Shown here in pieces: positions 15,404 to 24,215 of a DNA stretch of 64,000 nt. Source of the DNA: Myxococcus virescens (lineage in GTDB: Bacteria > Myxococcota > Myxococcia > Myxococcales > Myxococcaceae); the NCBI RefSeq assembly GCF_900101905.1, contig NZ_FNAJ01000002.1:124001-188000 (forward strand). Direction: 5' to 3'. Within the stretch, counting starts at the first letter, position 1; each line of letters begins with the position of its first letter. The position numbers and the translations under genes were made by a program. The notes beneath the pieces were generated by a model. The model had not been told where the DNA came from. It saw nothing but the letters and a program-made list of their open reading frames with translations, and did no database searches.

Positions 15404-18172
15404 GTGGCGAAGTCGCTGGGAGAGTTGTACGTCACGCTGTCCGCGCGCACCCAGGGGTGGAGCGAGAAGCTCAAGGAGGCGTCGGACGAGATTGAGGGGA
15501 TGGGCGCCAAGGCTGCCGCGTCTCTTGGCGACATCTCCGACGGCTTTCTCACGGTGTCCGCGGCGGCGGCTGGCTTCGTCGCCGCCGCGTCCAGCAGCAG
15601 CCATGTAGTGGGCCAGGAGGTGACGAGGCTGAAGGCCTCCTTCTCCGCGCTCGCCAACGAGGTCGGCGAGGCGTTGCTCCCCGCGGTGCGGATGATGGGG
15701 GACTACCTCCAGGCTGGCGCCGCCGCGTTCCGGAAGCTCGACGCCGAGCAGAGGAAGACGCTCGTCTCGGTGGTGCTGTGGAGCGCGGGACTGGGCACAG
15801 GACTCAAGGTGCTCGAGCGCACCATTATGTTCACCAAGGGCTTCTTTGAGATGACGGTGGTGTTGGCGCCCGCGCTGGGCAAAGCCGGCAACGCTCTGCT
15901 GCGCTTCAACGCCATCATGACAACGGTGAAGGTGAAGGACCTCGCCACGGAGATGAAGGGGGCCACCACCACCTTCGCGAAGGACCTGCCTGCGGCGGTG
16001 GGCAAAGCGGCCCTGTCAATGGGGGCCATGCTGTTGCCCGTGCTCGCGGTGGCGGCTGCCATCGCCGGCGTCGCCCTCGTGGCTGGCTCCCTCTACAAGA
16101 ACTGGGGGGACTTGAAGCTGATTGCCCAGGACGCAGCCGTGGCGATGACGGATGCGATTGGTGGCGTCCTCACTGCGCTGGGGGAACTCGGCTCCAAACT
16201 GGGCAGCGTGTTGATGGCCGCCTTCGACGTGGTGACGTCCGTCATCCGCGCGCAGGTGGACCGGGTGCTGGACTTCGTGGCGTTCATGGTGTCCGGCGCC
16301 GCGAAGGTGCTCGCGCCCCTCGCCAGGGCGGCGAATATGCATGGCGCGGCGCGCGCCCTCAGCAAGGCGTCGACGTTGGACGGCAAGGGCCTGCGCAATG
16401 GGCTCGACAGGTTGATGGAGGCGGGGGCGAAGAGGTTGGAAGGCGCCTTCGACAAGCTGGGAGAGAAGGTGGCGCCCATCGCTGCGCGGGCGGCGGAGTT
16501 GGGTGCTGGTGCCCGCGCGAGCGTGGTGAATGGTGCCTCGGCCTACGTCGACATGACGAAGAAGGGATTCGGCAATCTCGGGGACTCCCTCGGCGGCTCC
16601 GTCGACGGACTGAAGGCGCTGCTGCGCGACACGGGACTCGGGCAGATGATGGGCATGTTTGAGAGGGCGCTCGACCAGCGCGTCGTCGTGGACGTGCCCA
16701 ACCATGGGAAGGAACTCTCAGACGCGCAACTCGTGGCGGACAGGGAGGCTGCGGACAAGCGGGAGGTGGAGCGCGCCACCTACGGCGAGGAGTCCGCGGC
16801 TGCCGCTGCCTTCGCCGCGTTGGAGAAGGAGCAGAAGGACTGGGCGGACGAGGCTGCGCTCAACCTGGAGATGTCCCGCGAGGCGCGGGAGGAGCTGACG
16901 CGCTCGGAGATTGCCGCGCACCAGGCCGCGGCGGAATCGATTGACGAGGTGGCGCGCGCTCACCGTGCCTTCGCCGAGGAGACTCGGCGGGCCATGGCGC
17001 AAGCCAAGGCCGACTTGGAGAACAAGTTCCTTGGCGCGCTCGGTGGCATCTCTCAAATCGGCGCGGCAATCTCCCAGGGGCTGGCGGCCGGCGGGCCCAT
17101 GGGCGCCCTCGTTGCAGTCATCGGCGAGGTGCTGATGGAGAGCCAGCAATTCGAGGCGCTGATGAAGATAGTCAGCGGTGCCATCGCCATGGTCGCGGAC
17201 GCGCTGGGCGTCATCCTCGTGCCGCTCCAGCCGCTGCTGGGGGCCGTCTTCATCGTGGTGCAGTCGGTGGTGGGGGCGCTCGTCCCCGTCTTCGAGTTGG
17301 TGGGCCAGGCACTGGAGCCGCTCATCCCACCCCTCGTCATGATTGGGATGATTCTCCAGGGGCTTCAGCCCGTCATCGAAGTGGTGGCGCGGATGTTTAT
17401 GGCCATCACCGCGCCGCTGATGGCACTGGGCGGGCCCGTCATGGAGGCGCTCTTCGGCGTGCTCAAGGTGGTGGGCACCCTCATCCTCGGGGTGATGTAC
17501 GGCCTGGGCAAGGCGTGGAACGCCATCGTCGGCGCCGTCCAGTCCGTAATCCGCGGCATCAGCAAGGCCGTGGAGTGGTTGGGAATCGATGCCCTCAAGA
17601 ACTTCGCGAACAGCCTCGACAAGCTGAAGGTGGACACGGACTCCATGGAGGACGCCATGGGGGCGCTGGCAGACGCCACGCTGGAGAACACCCGCGCCCA
17701 GGCGGACAACACCGCAGAGACGCTGCGCAACTACGAAGCCATGCGCAAGGTGAACGCCGAGCTCACCAACGTGCCCAACGCGTGGAAGGTGGCGCTGCGT
17801 CGCTTCGAGTCCCAGGACGCGCAGGACGGACCGAGCCGCGAGCCAACGCCGACACCTCCGCCGGCGACGCCTCCGCCCACCGGTGGCAGAGGGCCGACGG
17901 TGCCCCAGACTGGGGACGACGGGATTCTGCGCAATCGCGACGGCGAGCCGTTGCCGGACTGGAAGCAGCCGAACGACCCGCGCCGTGAATACACGAAGAC
18001 GGGCGCTGCGGCAGGTGGAGCGGCTGGGGCCGCCCCGAACGTCAACGTCCAAATCGTGGGCTACGACATCGACGAAGCCGTCGAGGCCGGGGCCCGCTTC
18101 GTGCGCGAGTCGGAGCTGCTGAAGTCCTATCGGACCAGCGGGCGCGCACGTCTCACCAGCAAGTACGTCTGA
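15404..18172 (+). CDS. Tail tape measure protein
   Basis: 922 residues, GTG start four bases after the chaperone extension. An N-terminal helical part opens with MAKSLGELYVTLSARTQGW; a hydrophobic central block (about residues 545-730, many Gly/Val/Ile/Met helices such as GALVAVIGEVLMESQ) is typical for tape measures; the C-terminal 120 residues are Pro/Thr-rich, then a short folded end. It sets tail length and takes part in DNA ejection through the membrane. Confidence 0.9.
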   Translation: MAKSLGELYVTLSARTQGWSEKLKEASDEIEGMGAKAAASLGDISDGFLTVSAAAAGFVAAASSSSHVVGQEVTRLKASFSALANEVGEALLPAVRMMGDYLQAGAAAFRKLDAEQRKTLVSVVLWSAGLGTGLKVLERTIMFTKGFFEMTVVLAPALGKAGNALLRFNAIMTTVKVKDLATEMKGATTTFAKDLPAAVGKAALSMGAMLLPVLAVAAAIAGVALVAGSLYKNWGDLKLIAQDAAVAMTDAIGGVLTALGELGSKLGSVLMAAFDVVTSVIRAQVDRVLDFVAFMVSGAAKVLAPLARAANMHGAARALSKASTLDGKGLRNGLDRLMEAGAKRLEGAFDKLGEKVAPIAARAAELGAGARASVVNGASAYVDMTKKGFGNLGDSLGGSVDGLKALLRDTGLGQMMGMFERALDQRVVVDVPNHGKELSDAQLVADREAADKREVERATYGEESAAAAAFAALEKEQKDWADEAALNLEMSREAREELTRSEIAAHQAAAESIDEVARAHRAFAEETRRAMAQAKADLENKFLGALGGISQIGAAISQGLAAGGPMGALVAVIGEVLMESQQFEALMKIVSGAIAMVADALGVILVPLQPLLGAVFIVVQSVVGALVPVFELVGQALEPLIPPLVMIGMILQGLQPVIEVVARMFMAITAPLMALGGPVMEALFGVLKVVGTLILGVMYGLGKAWNAIVGAVQSVIRGISKAVEWLGIDALKNFANSLDKLKVDTDSMEDAMGALADATLENTRAQADNTAETLRNYEAMRKVNAELTNVPNAWKVALRRFESQDAQDGPSREPTPTPPPATPPPTGGRGPTVPQTGDDGILRNRDGEPLPDWKQPNDPRREYTKTGAAAGGAAGAAPNVNVQIVGYDIDEAVEAGARFVRESELLKSYRTSGRARLTSKYV

Positions 18173-18173
18173 C

Positions 18174-19514
18174 ATGCCCGACTACCTCACTCTCTCCGGC
18201 ATCCCCCTGCCTGTCTCCGCGGACAGGCCCATGCGCCTCTCCCCGACGCTGCTGGGTGAGAAGCGCCGCAGCTTCAGCGGGTGGCCTCTCAGCAGCGTGC
18301 GCCGCGTGGTGATGCAGTACGAGGCAGGAACGCCCATTCGCGCGATGGCCGAGGCCACGGCACTGCGCGCGCTGGTGAATGGGGACGGGCACTCCTGGTC
18401 GTTTGAAACGGACACGCTTTCCAGCCGGGGCCTGTGGCCTTCCAGTGTCACAGGGGCGCCAGGCCATGCGGCAGGGGTGGGACTCTTCGGGCCCGGCCTT
18501 GGCGCGCTCGGCCTCGTCGCTGGCGATGCGATTACGTGGCCCACGCAGTTGGGCGCCGCGTGGACGGTGGGCTACTGGGCCCGCGTCGACGTGACAGGGG
18601 CACCCTGGAAACACTATGTGCAGCGCTCGGACGTGCCCCTCTACGTTGACGCTTCGGTGGCGACGCCCGCCCAGGGCAACTCCTGGACATTTCAGACGAG
18701 CCTGTCGAGTACGCAGGGCCTCGCGCCCGCGGGCACCACCGGGACGGTGACGGCAGGAGTGGATGGCCCAGGACGCTTCGGGCGCTGCGCGTCCATTTCC
18801 GCTGGCGGCACCCTGCGCTACGCCACGGGCCTCGGGACGCAATGGACGGTGGCCTACTGGGCGAAGCTCACCACCGCGTCCTCATGGACGCACTACATCC
18901 ACCGGCCCGGCGTCAACATCAGCCGCAACGGCGTCGTCGGGAATAGCCCTCCCAGCGCTGGCGCGCTGTACTCCAGCACCGGCGACTGGACCAATTTGCC
19001 CGGAGGCCCCGCCACCTTGCTGTGCCCCACGGCTGCAGGCGTAGGCGGCTTCCCCAACCCTGGGAACGTCCCCCTGCTGGTGGACGACTTGGTGGTGCTG
19101 CCTTACGTGGCCCCCGACTCCTGGGTGGCGCCCTGGTACGCGGCAGGCGCGCCGTGGGGGACGTACTCTCTGCCGGGACTCACCGCGCTTGCTGCTGTGG
19201 ACAGCGCGGGCAGCCTGACGATGAGTCATGTCGGCGGCGCAGCCGCTGGCTTCGACAACCCCACCAACGCCGGCATTTACGTGGACGACGTGGTGGCCCT
19301 GCCGTACTCGGCCCCCACTGCGTGGCTGGCGCCGTGGCGTGCAGCTGGTGCTGCCTTTGGCCCGCTGCCGTACCAGCGCGCCGCAGGCACCAGCCTCCCT
19401 GCGCCCGGGCTGGTGCTGGGTGACGCCGGTGCCGGCCAGGTGCAGGAGTGGCTGGAGGGTGGGCAACTGGTGACGGGGCAGTCCTTCGACTTCACGCTGC
19501 AGGCGGTGCCATGA
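18174..19514 (+). CDS. Distal tail / tail-associated protein with internal repeats
   Basis: 446 residues. Two copies of a WSFETDTLSS... to ...WTVGYWARVDV module (about 74-150 and 169-245) and two of a DDLVVLPYVAPDSWVAPW module (about 303-329 and 370-397) show internal duplication. The aromatic, strand-rich modules look like concanavalin/LamG-type carbohydrate-binding folds. Its place after the tape measure fits a distal-tail or side-fibre structure. The function is inferred. Confidence 0.65.
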   Translation: MPDYLTLSGIPLPVSADRPMRLSPTLLGEKRRSFSGWPLSSVRRVVMQYEAGTPIRAMAEATALRALVNGDGHSWSFETDTLSSRGLWPSSVTGAPGHAAGVGLFGPGLGALGLVAGDAITWPTQLGAAWTVGYWARVDVTGAPWKHYVQRSDVPLYVDASVATPAQGNSWTFQTSLSSTQGLAPAGTTGTVTAGVDGPGRFGRCASISAGGTLRYATGLGTQWTVAYWAKLTTASSWTHYIHRPGVNISRNGVVGNSPPSAGALYSSTGDWTNLPGGPATLLCPTAAGVGGFPNPGNVPLLVDDLVVLPYVAPDSWVAPWYAAGAPWGTYSLPGLTALAAVDSAGSLTMSHVGGAAAGFDNPTNAGIYVDDVVALPYSAPTAWLAPWRAAGAAFGPLPYQRAAGTSLPAPGLVLGDAGAGQVQEWLEGGQLVTGQSFDFTLQAVP

Positions 19515-21904
19515 GAGTCCTTACCCCACAGGAGAGAAGCACGCTCCGCACGTCGACGTACGTCACGCACCTGCGCGTCCGCGTGCACCGGCCGGATGCG
19601 TCCCTCGTGGACTTGACGGCGCTGCTCGGCAACGACTGGCTGATGGGCGTCACCTGGAATGAGACGCTGGACACGCCCGTGGCCCAGGCCAGCGTCACCG
19701 TCCGGCGCAGCGGGCCGGGTGGGGCGCGGCAGTCCCTGTCCCCCATGGTGGGCGGCAGCCTCGCCAACTCCTACCAGGGCACCTTCGTGCCGCTGCTCCA
19801 GGAGGGGCGCTACTTCAGAGTCGAGGTGCAGTGCACGCCGGGCACGCGGCCAACGGAGAGCGCGTGGCGCGAAGTCTTCCTCGGGCGCATCGACGAGGTG
19901 ACGGTGGGGAGCGAGGAGGTGCGCTTCACCGGCAGAGACTTGGCCGGCATCTTCCAGGACTACTTCATCGAGCAGGAGCGAAACTACGGCAACGACACCG
20001 TGGGGCACGCCGTCCAGACGGTGATGACCAGCATCATCGGCGATAACGTGCCCAATGGGATTGGCCCCGGGCTGTACGTGCCCGTGGACCCCATGTGGCA
20101 GTTGGGCCGCTACACGCAGAAGCGCGAGCCCGTCTACGACGCGCTGACAGCCCTGGCTGAGCAGCTCGGCTGGGAGCTCCGCCTCATGTACCGCGAGGGG
20201 CATGGTTGGTACCTGGTGTTCCGCGCGCCGGAGAGACTGCCCGGCGCTCCGGTGTGGACCTTCGGCCCGGAGCAGTACGTCGCCGAGCCCCAGGTACGGC
20301 GGCAGCTCCGCGACATCAGGAACGTGGTGGAGGTGGTGTACGGAGACGCCGCTGTCTTGGACGCCATGAAGCTGCCGACGCGGCGGACGGTGACGTCCAT
20401 CAACCCCAGTAGCGTCACGGCGTATGGCCGGAGGTGGATGCAAATCACCGAGGCCAGCAACTCCAACATCAACACGGAGGTGGAGGCGCAGCGCCTTGCT
20501 GACGCGGCCGTGGCCGACCTCTCCGACTCCGCCCTCGAGGTGGACCTGGAGCTGCCCTTCTTTTGGCCCTTGGAGATTGCGGACTTCGTCCACCTGGAGC
20601 CGGATGGCGTCGGGCTGGCCACGCCGCAGGAGTTGGCCGTCATCTCGATTGAGCAGACACTCACCTCGGACGGCGTCGCCAAGACGCGGCTGCAACTGCG
20701 CGGCCGCCCGGCCACCTCGTACACGGCGTGGATGAATAGGGAGGCGGCACCGGGCGTGGCCCCCCTCGTCGCCCTGGCAGGCCCTGACGCGCCTTCCGAG
20801 CTGGCGACGGCGGCCACCGTCAACGGCTTCGCGCTGTCCTTCAAACCCCCGTCTGCTGGGCCGGCGTGGGATTCCTTCGAGTTGCACCTCTCCACGTCGC
20901 CGGGCTTCACCCCGAGCAACGCCACCCTCAAGGCCGCGGCGAGCGCCACCCGCTTCGAGGTGGCCGACCTGGTGCCCGGCACCACGCACTACGCGCTGGT
21001 GCGCGGCAGGGACCGCTACGGCAACGTGGGTCCGGCGTCGGCCCAGGTGGAGCTGGCGCCGCGGTACGTGGCACCGAACGACTTGGCTCCGCTCGTCATC
21101 TTCTCCAGCCTGACCCCGAACCCCTCCTTCGAGGCGTGGACGCTGAGAGGGTCCGCTCCTCCCGATGGCTGGACGATGGTGGCGGGGACATTCGGTGTCG
21201 ACGCCCTACGGACGAACGCGGCAGACTCGGCGACATACGCCGTGTCGTTCCCTTCCACGACGATGGGCGAGAAGTTGATGGCGTCGCAGTATTTCGCTGT
21301 TACGGCGGGCCAGACATACGTGGCGAGGCTCCGCTATCTGCGACCGACGAGCGGGCCATCCGGTGGCGCGCGGCTAAATCTACACTGGTACGACTCGACG
21401 TTCACCGAGCTCACGTCGGCAGCAGTGTTGACCGAAGGGACGGCTAGCGGTGCATGGACATCGCTCGTTCGACATGCAGTTGCTCCGGCCGGGGCCCGGT
21501 ATGGGCGACTCGTGGTGGGGCGCGCCATGTCGCTTGGTGCGGTAACGATCGACAATGCATCCGTCGACCAATACACCACTCCACAACAGGCATCCCAGCC
21601 CGTCTTCGTGTTCACGAATGGATGGGCCGCATACACTGCCAATGGGCGCGCGCCGGCGTCCTATTACCGCGACAGCACAGGCCGCGTTCGACTCCAGGGC
21701 GCGATCGCAGGCGGGACCATCAACACTCCTGCATTCACGCTGTCGGAGGAGGTCCGGCCACTGGCGGTCATCGACCATCCCGTTGCGTGCGCTGGCGGCG
21801 TTCCGGGTTTGCTCGTCATCGGGACGGACGGGACGGTGACGCTCCAGGCAGGAGACGTCTCGTTCGTCAGTCTTGAGGGGGTGTCATTTAGGGGCGGGGC
21901 GTAA
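19511..21904 (+). CDS. Tail tip / baseplate hub protein with receptor-binding C-terminus
   Basis: 797 residues, ATG overlapping the previous stop. Residues 1 to about 420 resemble phage hub/Tal-type proteins (FLGRIDEVTVGSEEVRFTGR; then KREPVYDALTALAEQLGWEL). About 425-516 is a fibronectin type III-like domain. About 535-675 is a beta-sandwich-looking domain (FAVTAGQTYVARLRYL; ARLNLHWYDSTFTEL; GRLVVGRA), followed by a C-terminal head. The last 600 bases have visibly lower GC, as expected for exchangeable receptor-binding modules. It probably contacts the host surface. Confidence 0.75.
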   Translation: MRVLTPQERSTLRTSTYVTHLRVRVHRPDASLVDLTALLGNDWLMGVTWNETLDTPVAQASVTVRRSGPGGARQSLSPMVGGSLANSYQGTFVPLLQEGRYFRVEVQCTPGTRPTESAWREVFLGRIDEVTVGSEEVRFTGRDLAGIFQDYFIEQERNYGNDTVGHAVQTVMTSIIGDNVPNGIGPGLYVPVDPMWQLGRYTQKREPVYDALTALAEQLGWELRLMYREGHGWYLVFRAPERLPGAPVWTFGPEQYVAEPQVRRQLRDIRNVVEVVYGDAAVLDAMKLPTRRTVTSINPSSVTAYGRRWMQITEASNSNINTEVEAQRLADAAVADLSDSALEVDLELPFFWPLEIADFVHLEPDGVGLATPQELAVISIEQTLTSDGVAKTRLQLRGRPATSYTAWMNREAAPGVAPLVALAGPDAPSELATAATVNGFALSFKPPSAGPAWDSFELHLSTSPGFTPSNATLKAAASATRFEVADLVPGTTHYALVRGRDRYGNVGPASAQVELAPRYVAPNDLAPLVIFSSLTPNPSFEAWTLRGSAPPDGWTMVAGTFGVDALRTNAADSATYAVSFPSTTMGEKLMASQYFAVTAGQTYVARLRYLRPTSGPSGGARLNLHWYDSTFTELTSAAVLTEGTASGAWTSLVRHAVAPAGARYGRLVVGRAMSLGAVTIDNASVDQYTTPQQASQPVFVFTNGWAAYTANGRAPASYYRDSTGRVRLQGAIAGGTINTPAFTLSEEVRPLAVIDHPVACAGGVPGLLVIGTDGTVTLQAGDVSFVSLEGVSFRGGA

Positions 21905-22388
21905 GCGGCGCGAGGAATGCGGCACAGGCAATCCGCACATGCGGCGTCGCCGCAGTACGGCCGACCAGGAGCCTAGCGGTGGTCGCGGTTTCCGGCGCCA
22001 CCTTGCGGCCCGTCAAAGTGGAATGCGTGTTGACGGCGGCGCCCTCCATGAGGAGGGCGGAGGGGAAAATCTCCGTCCCGCTTGCGTCGAACCACCGGAC
22101 CTCAAGTCGGGCCCCAGCGAAACCACGCGCGGCTGCCTGCTGGTAGTAGTTCAGGCTCGCCGCGTACTCCTGCCCGGGAACGACATCGAAAGTGCCGAGG
22201 TCAAGCAGGGCCGGAGAGTCCTGGGTGAACTCAACATCGGCCTTGTCGGAGCACGACGCCAAGGCTTGGACGGACTCAAGCTTCTGGGTGGCACTCACCA
22301 CGGAGCCAGCCACATCGGTGGTGTCGTCACGTCCGCACGCGGCAAATAGCGGAAGTGCAGCGGCAACAGCGAGGATGTGGCGGACCAT
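21888..22388 (-). CDS. Phage lipoprotein paralogous to the tail-tip C-terminal domain
   Basis: 166 residues. Start chosen at MVRHILAVAAALPLFAAC: a signal peptide with lipobox LFAAC, Cys18 being the lipidation site. Residues about 65-145 (FDVVPGQEYAASLNYY, ARLEVRWFDASGTEI, ARLLVGR) line up with FAVTAGQTYVARLRYL, ARLNLHWYDSTFTEL and GRLVVGR of the tail-tip protein encoded convergently next door; the two genes overlap by 17 bases at their 3' ends. It would be exported and anchored in a membrane. A superinfection-exclusion or receptor-masking role is inferred; lysogenic expression is suggested by its separate orientation. Confidence 0.7.
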   Translation of the reverse strand: MVRHILAVAAALPLFAACGRDDTTDVAGSVVSATQKLESVQALASCSDKADVEFTQDSPALLDLGTFDVVPGQEYAASLNYYQQAAARGFAGARLEVRWFDASGTEIFPSALLMEGAAVNTHSTLTGRKVAPETATTARLLVGRTAATPHVRIACAAFLAPLTPRP

Positions 22389-22426
22389 GGAAACCTCCGG
22401 GTGAGCTACCTGCCTAGCACTAGGAG

Positions 22427-22449
22427 TCATGGCCCACAATGGGCCATGA
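22427..22449. promoter_or_regulatory. 10-3-10 inverted repeat in divergent promoter region
   Basis: Arms TCATGGCCCA and TGGGCCATGA flank CAA, between the lipoprotein gene (left-facing) and a secreted-protein gene (right-facing). A dyad of this size between divergent genes is most likely an operator; it could also act as a hairpin in a leader transcript. Confidence 0.55.
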
Positions 22450-22506
22450 TGGGTGTCGGGCATGACCCATTGCCCCAGTGCCGTCAGGGCGCTCTACGCT
22501 TGGGGG

Positions 22507-23001
22507 ATGCGCATCGCCATTGCCCTGGCTGTGAGTGTCGTCGCGTGTACGCCTGCGTTTGCTCAGAAGACGCCCACGTTCAAGCCGGCAGAGGTGAAGA
22601 GGGAGTGCACGAGGTACGTCGCCAACGCCGCAGCGCTGAACGATGCGCAAGTCACGCTTCAATTGCTCAAGGTCTCCCTTGAGAGGACGAACCTCGCCAT
22701 CCAGGCGAAGGACTATCGGAGGGCCCGTGCGCTCAAGGCGGAAACGCTGGCTCCCATGCGGACGCTGATTGACCGCATCGACGCCATGGTGGAGAGCCAG
22801 ATTTACTTAACGCAGTTGCAGGACCACCTCAGGCGGTTGTCGCACGAGGAGTCCGAGAGGCTGCGTCCCGCACTGGCCGCCTGTCTCGCCGCTGGCGCCG
22901 ATGATGAGCCAGCCGCTGAGGTGGGGGACTCGGGCGGAAACTCAGTCGGTGACGCGGTACAGGACCCTGACGACCCGCTGAGCGGTGGCGTCGTCGACTG
23001 A
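22507..23001 (+). CDS. Secreted helical phage protein
   Basis: 164 residues from the ATG of MRIAIALAVSVVACTPAFAQ, a clear signal peptide with an AFA/Q cleavage site; an earlier ATG would place charged residues before it. The mature part is helical and charged (VTLQLLKVSLERTNLAIQ and onward) with an acidic, Gly-rich tail. No family recognised. Divergent from the lipoprotein gene and possibly coregulated by the dyad between them. Confidence 0.6.
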   Translation: MRIAIALAVSVVACTPAFAQKTPTFKPAEVKRECTRYVANAAALNDAQVTLQLLKVSLERTNLAIQAKDYRRARALKAETLAPMRTLIDRIDAMVESQIYLTQLQDHLRRLSHEESERLRPALAACLAAGADDEPAAEVGDSGGNSVGDAVQDPDDPLSGGVVD

Positions 23002-23007
23002 CGGCGG

Positions 23008-23208
23008 CTACTTCAGCACCATCACCATTCCCCAGGTGAAGCGGAAGCGCGTCCCGCGCGGGTCCGTCACAATGATGTCTCCCTCCGGGTGGCCGGCTCC
23101 GATGACTTCAAGCCGGAAACTGAGCGCGGCCTCTTCAGGGTCCTTGGCATGGATGCCGAGTGAGAAGTGGATAAAGGGGACGTCCAATCTGCACCTGTGG
23201 AGTGGCAT
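23008..23208 (-). CDS. Small hypothetical protein, left-facing
   Basis: 66 residues beginning MPLHRCRLDVPFIHFSLGIH and ending RGTRFRFTWGMVMVLK. Alternating hydrophobic strands and a DPRG turn look like a real small beta protein. It is the only left-facing gene between the two right-facing blocks here, so it may be a moron. No family recognised. Confidence 0.5.
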   Translation of the reverse strand: MPLHRCRLDVPFIHFSLGIHAKDPEEAALSFRLEVIGAGHPEGDIIVTDPRGTRFRFTWGMVMVLK

Positions 23209-23270
23209 GCCGTGAAAACTGCCACATAGCCTGCGCACCGGCCAGTGTCGGGGAATGCCCGGCTGGCCGC

Positions 23271-23293
23271 TTGAATCCTTTCGGGAGGGGCCC
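23271..23293 (+). promoter_or_regulatory. Late-block element, copy 5 of 5
   Basis: TTGAATCCTTTCGGGAGG followed by GGCCC, 37 bases before the ATG that opens the lysis block. It differs from the consensus at one core base (TTTCGG for TTTCAG). Confidence 0.55.
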
Positions 23294-23307
23294 GTACCCG
23301 CTGAGGG

Positions 23308-23754
23308 ATGGAGCTTTCCCCCGAGGCCGCGGTCGTCATGTTCGCGGTCAGCAATATCGCCGGCCCGCTGCTCACCCAGTTGCTGTCCCGCCGGAGCACC
23401 AAGGCGGAGGCGGCCGTTGAGCAGGTGCCCGTGCTGCAGCAGCGCCTGAACGCGCTCGAAGAGCAGGAGTCCGCCTCCAGCCAGGTCCCCCTCCTGGTCC
23501 AGAGGATGGAGACGGTGGTGGAAGGAGTCCACGAAATCAAGACGGAGTTGCGAGTAGTGCGCGAGCACGACTCGGTGCTCCGCCTGATGGAGCAGCGCAT
23601 GCGCGCGCAGGAAGCGTGGCAGGCCGAGGTCCGGCCCCAACTCGAGCGCACTGTCCGGGAGACGCACCTGCTGATGGGTGAGCGCAGCGCCCGACAGATC
23701 CAGCACACGGCCAACCTCGTGGACCCGCAGAAGGTGGCGAGGCCCACACCGTGA
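23308..23754 (+). CDS. Membrane-anchored coiled-coil protein at head of lysis block
   Basis: 148 residues. An N-terminal hydrophobic segment (AVVMFAVSNIAGPLLTQLL) is followed by a long charged helix with heptad character (VEQVPVLQQRLNALEEQESA onward). One membrane helix plus a coiled coil at the start of a lysis cassette suggests a holin accessory or a spanin-like role; neither can be proven from sequence. Confidence 0.6.
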   Translation: MELSPEAAVVMFAVSNIAGPLLTQLLSRRSTKAEAAVEQVPVLQQRLNALEEQESASSQVPLLVQRMETVVEGVHEIKTELRVVREHDSVLRLMEQRMRAQEAWQAEVRPQLERTVRETHLLMGERSARQIQHTANLVDPQKVARPTP

Positions 23755-23843
23755 GCCTTCGCCCTCCGCGCGCGCTCGTCTCCACGCTCGCCATGGTGGC
23801 GCAGCGCGCTCCCCTTTCACGCGCAGCACCCCAGGAGCACCGC

Positions 23844-24176
23844 ATGTCCCAGCCCGCAGACGAGCATGATGTTGACGACTACGTGCCCGACACGACGCCG
23901 GTGACCGTTGAGCAGTTCCGGGCCGAGGCGGAAGAGATGCTCGCGAAGAACGGAGGCAACCCCGAGTCGCTCGGGATTCTCCTCCGCCACTCCATCCATC
24001 CGTTCGGTTACGAGCGCGCCTTCGACTACATGCGCACGTGCGCCGACCTCACCGGCGAGTCGCTGACTGCGGATGGCGTCTGGGAGCGTGGTGCGCAGGG
24101 AGAGCTGTGGCTCGCGAAGGCTCGCGCCGTCCGCGCGTCGCAGCAATCGTCGTCCGCGCAGGACTCCGCATCCTGA
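23844..24176 (+). CDS. Hypothetical protein in lysis block
   Basis: 110 residues from the ATG preceded by CAGGAG six bases upstream; an alternative GTG at 23751 would overlap the previous stop but adds an unlikely N-terminus. The acidic N-terminal part DEHDVDDYVPDTTPVTVEQF is followed by helices. No motif recognised. Confidence 0.55.
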   Translation: MSQPADEHDVDDYVPDTTPVTVEQFRAEAEEMLAKNGGNPESLGILLRHSIHPFGYERAFDYMRTCADLTGESLTADGVWERGAQGELWLAKARAVRASQQSSSAQDSAS

Positions 24177-24215
24177 CCTACGGCGCACCTGACGTCCTCT
24201 TTCTCTGGAGTACCC

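Noticed and set aside
16718..18175. 485-codon open frame (-) opposite the tape measure
   Set aside because: His/Leu/Arg-rich antisense translation of the tape-measure gene; no independent signal.
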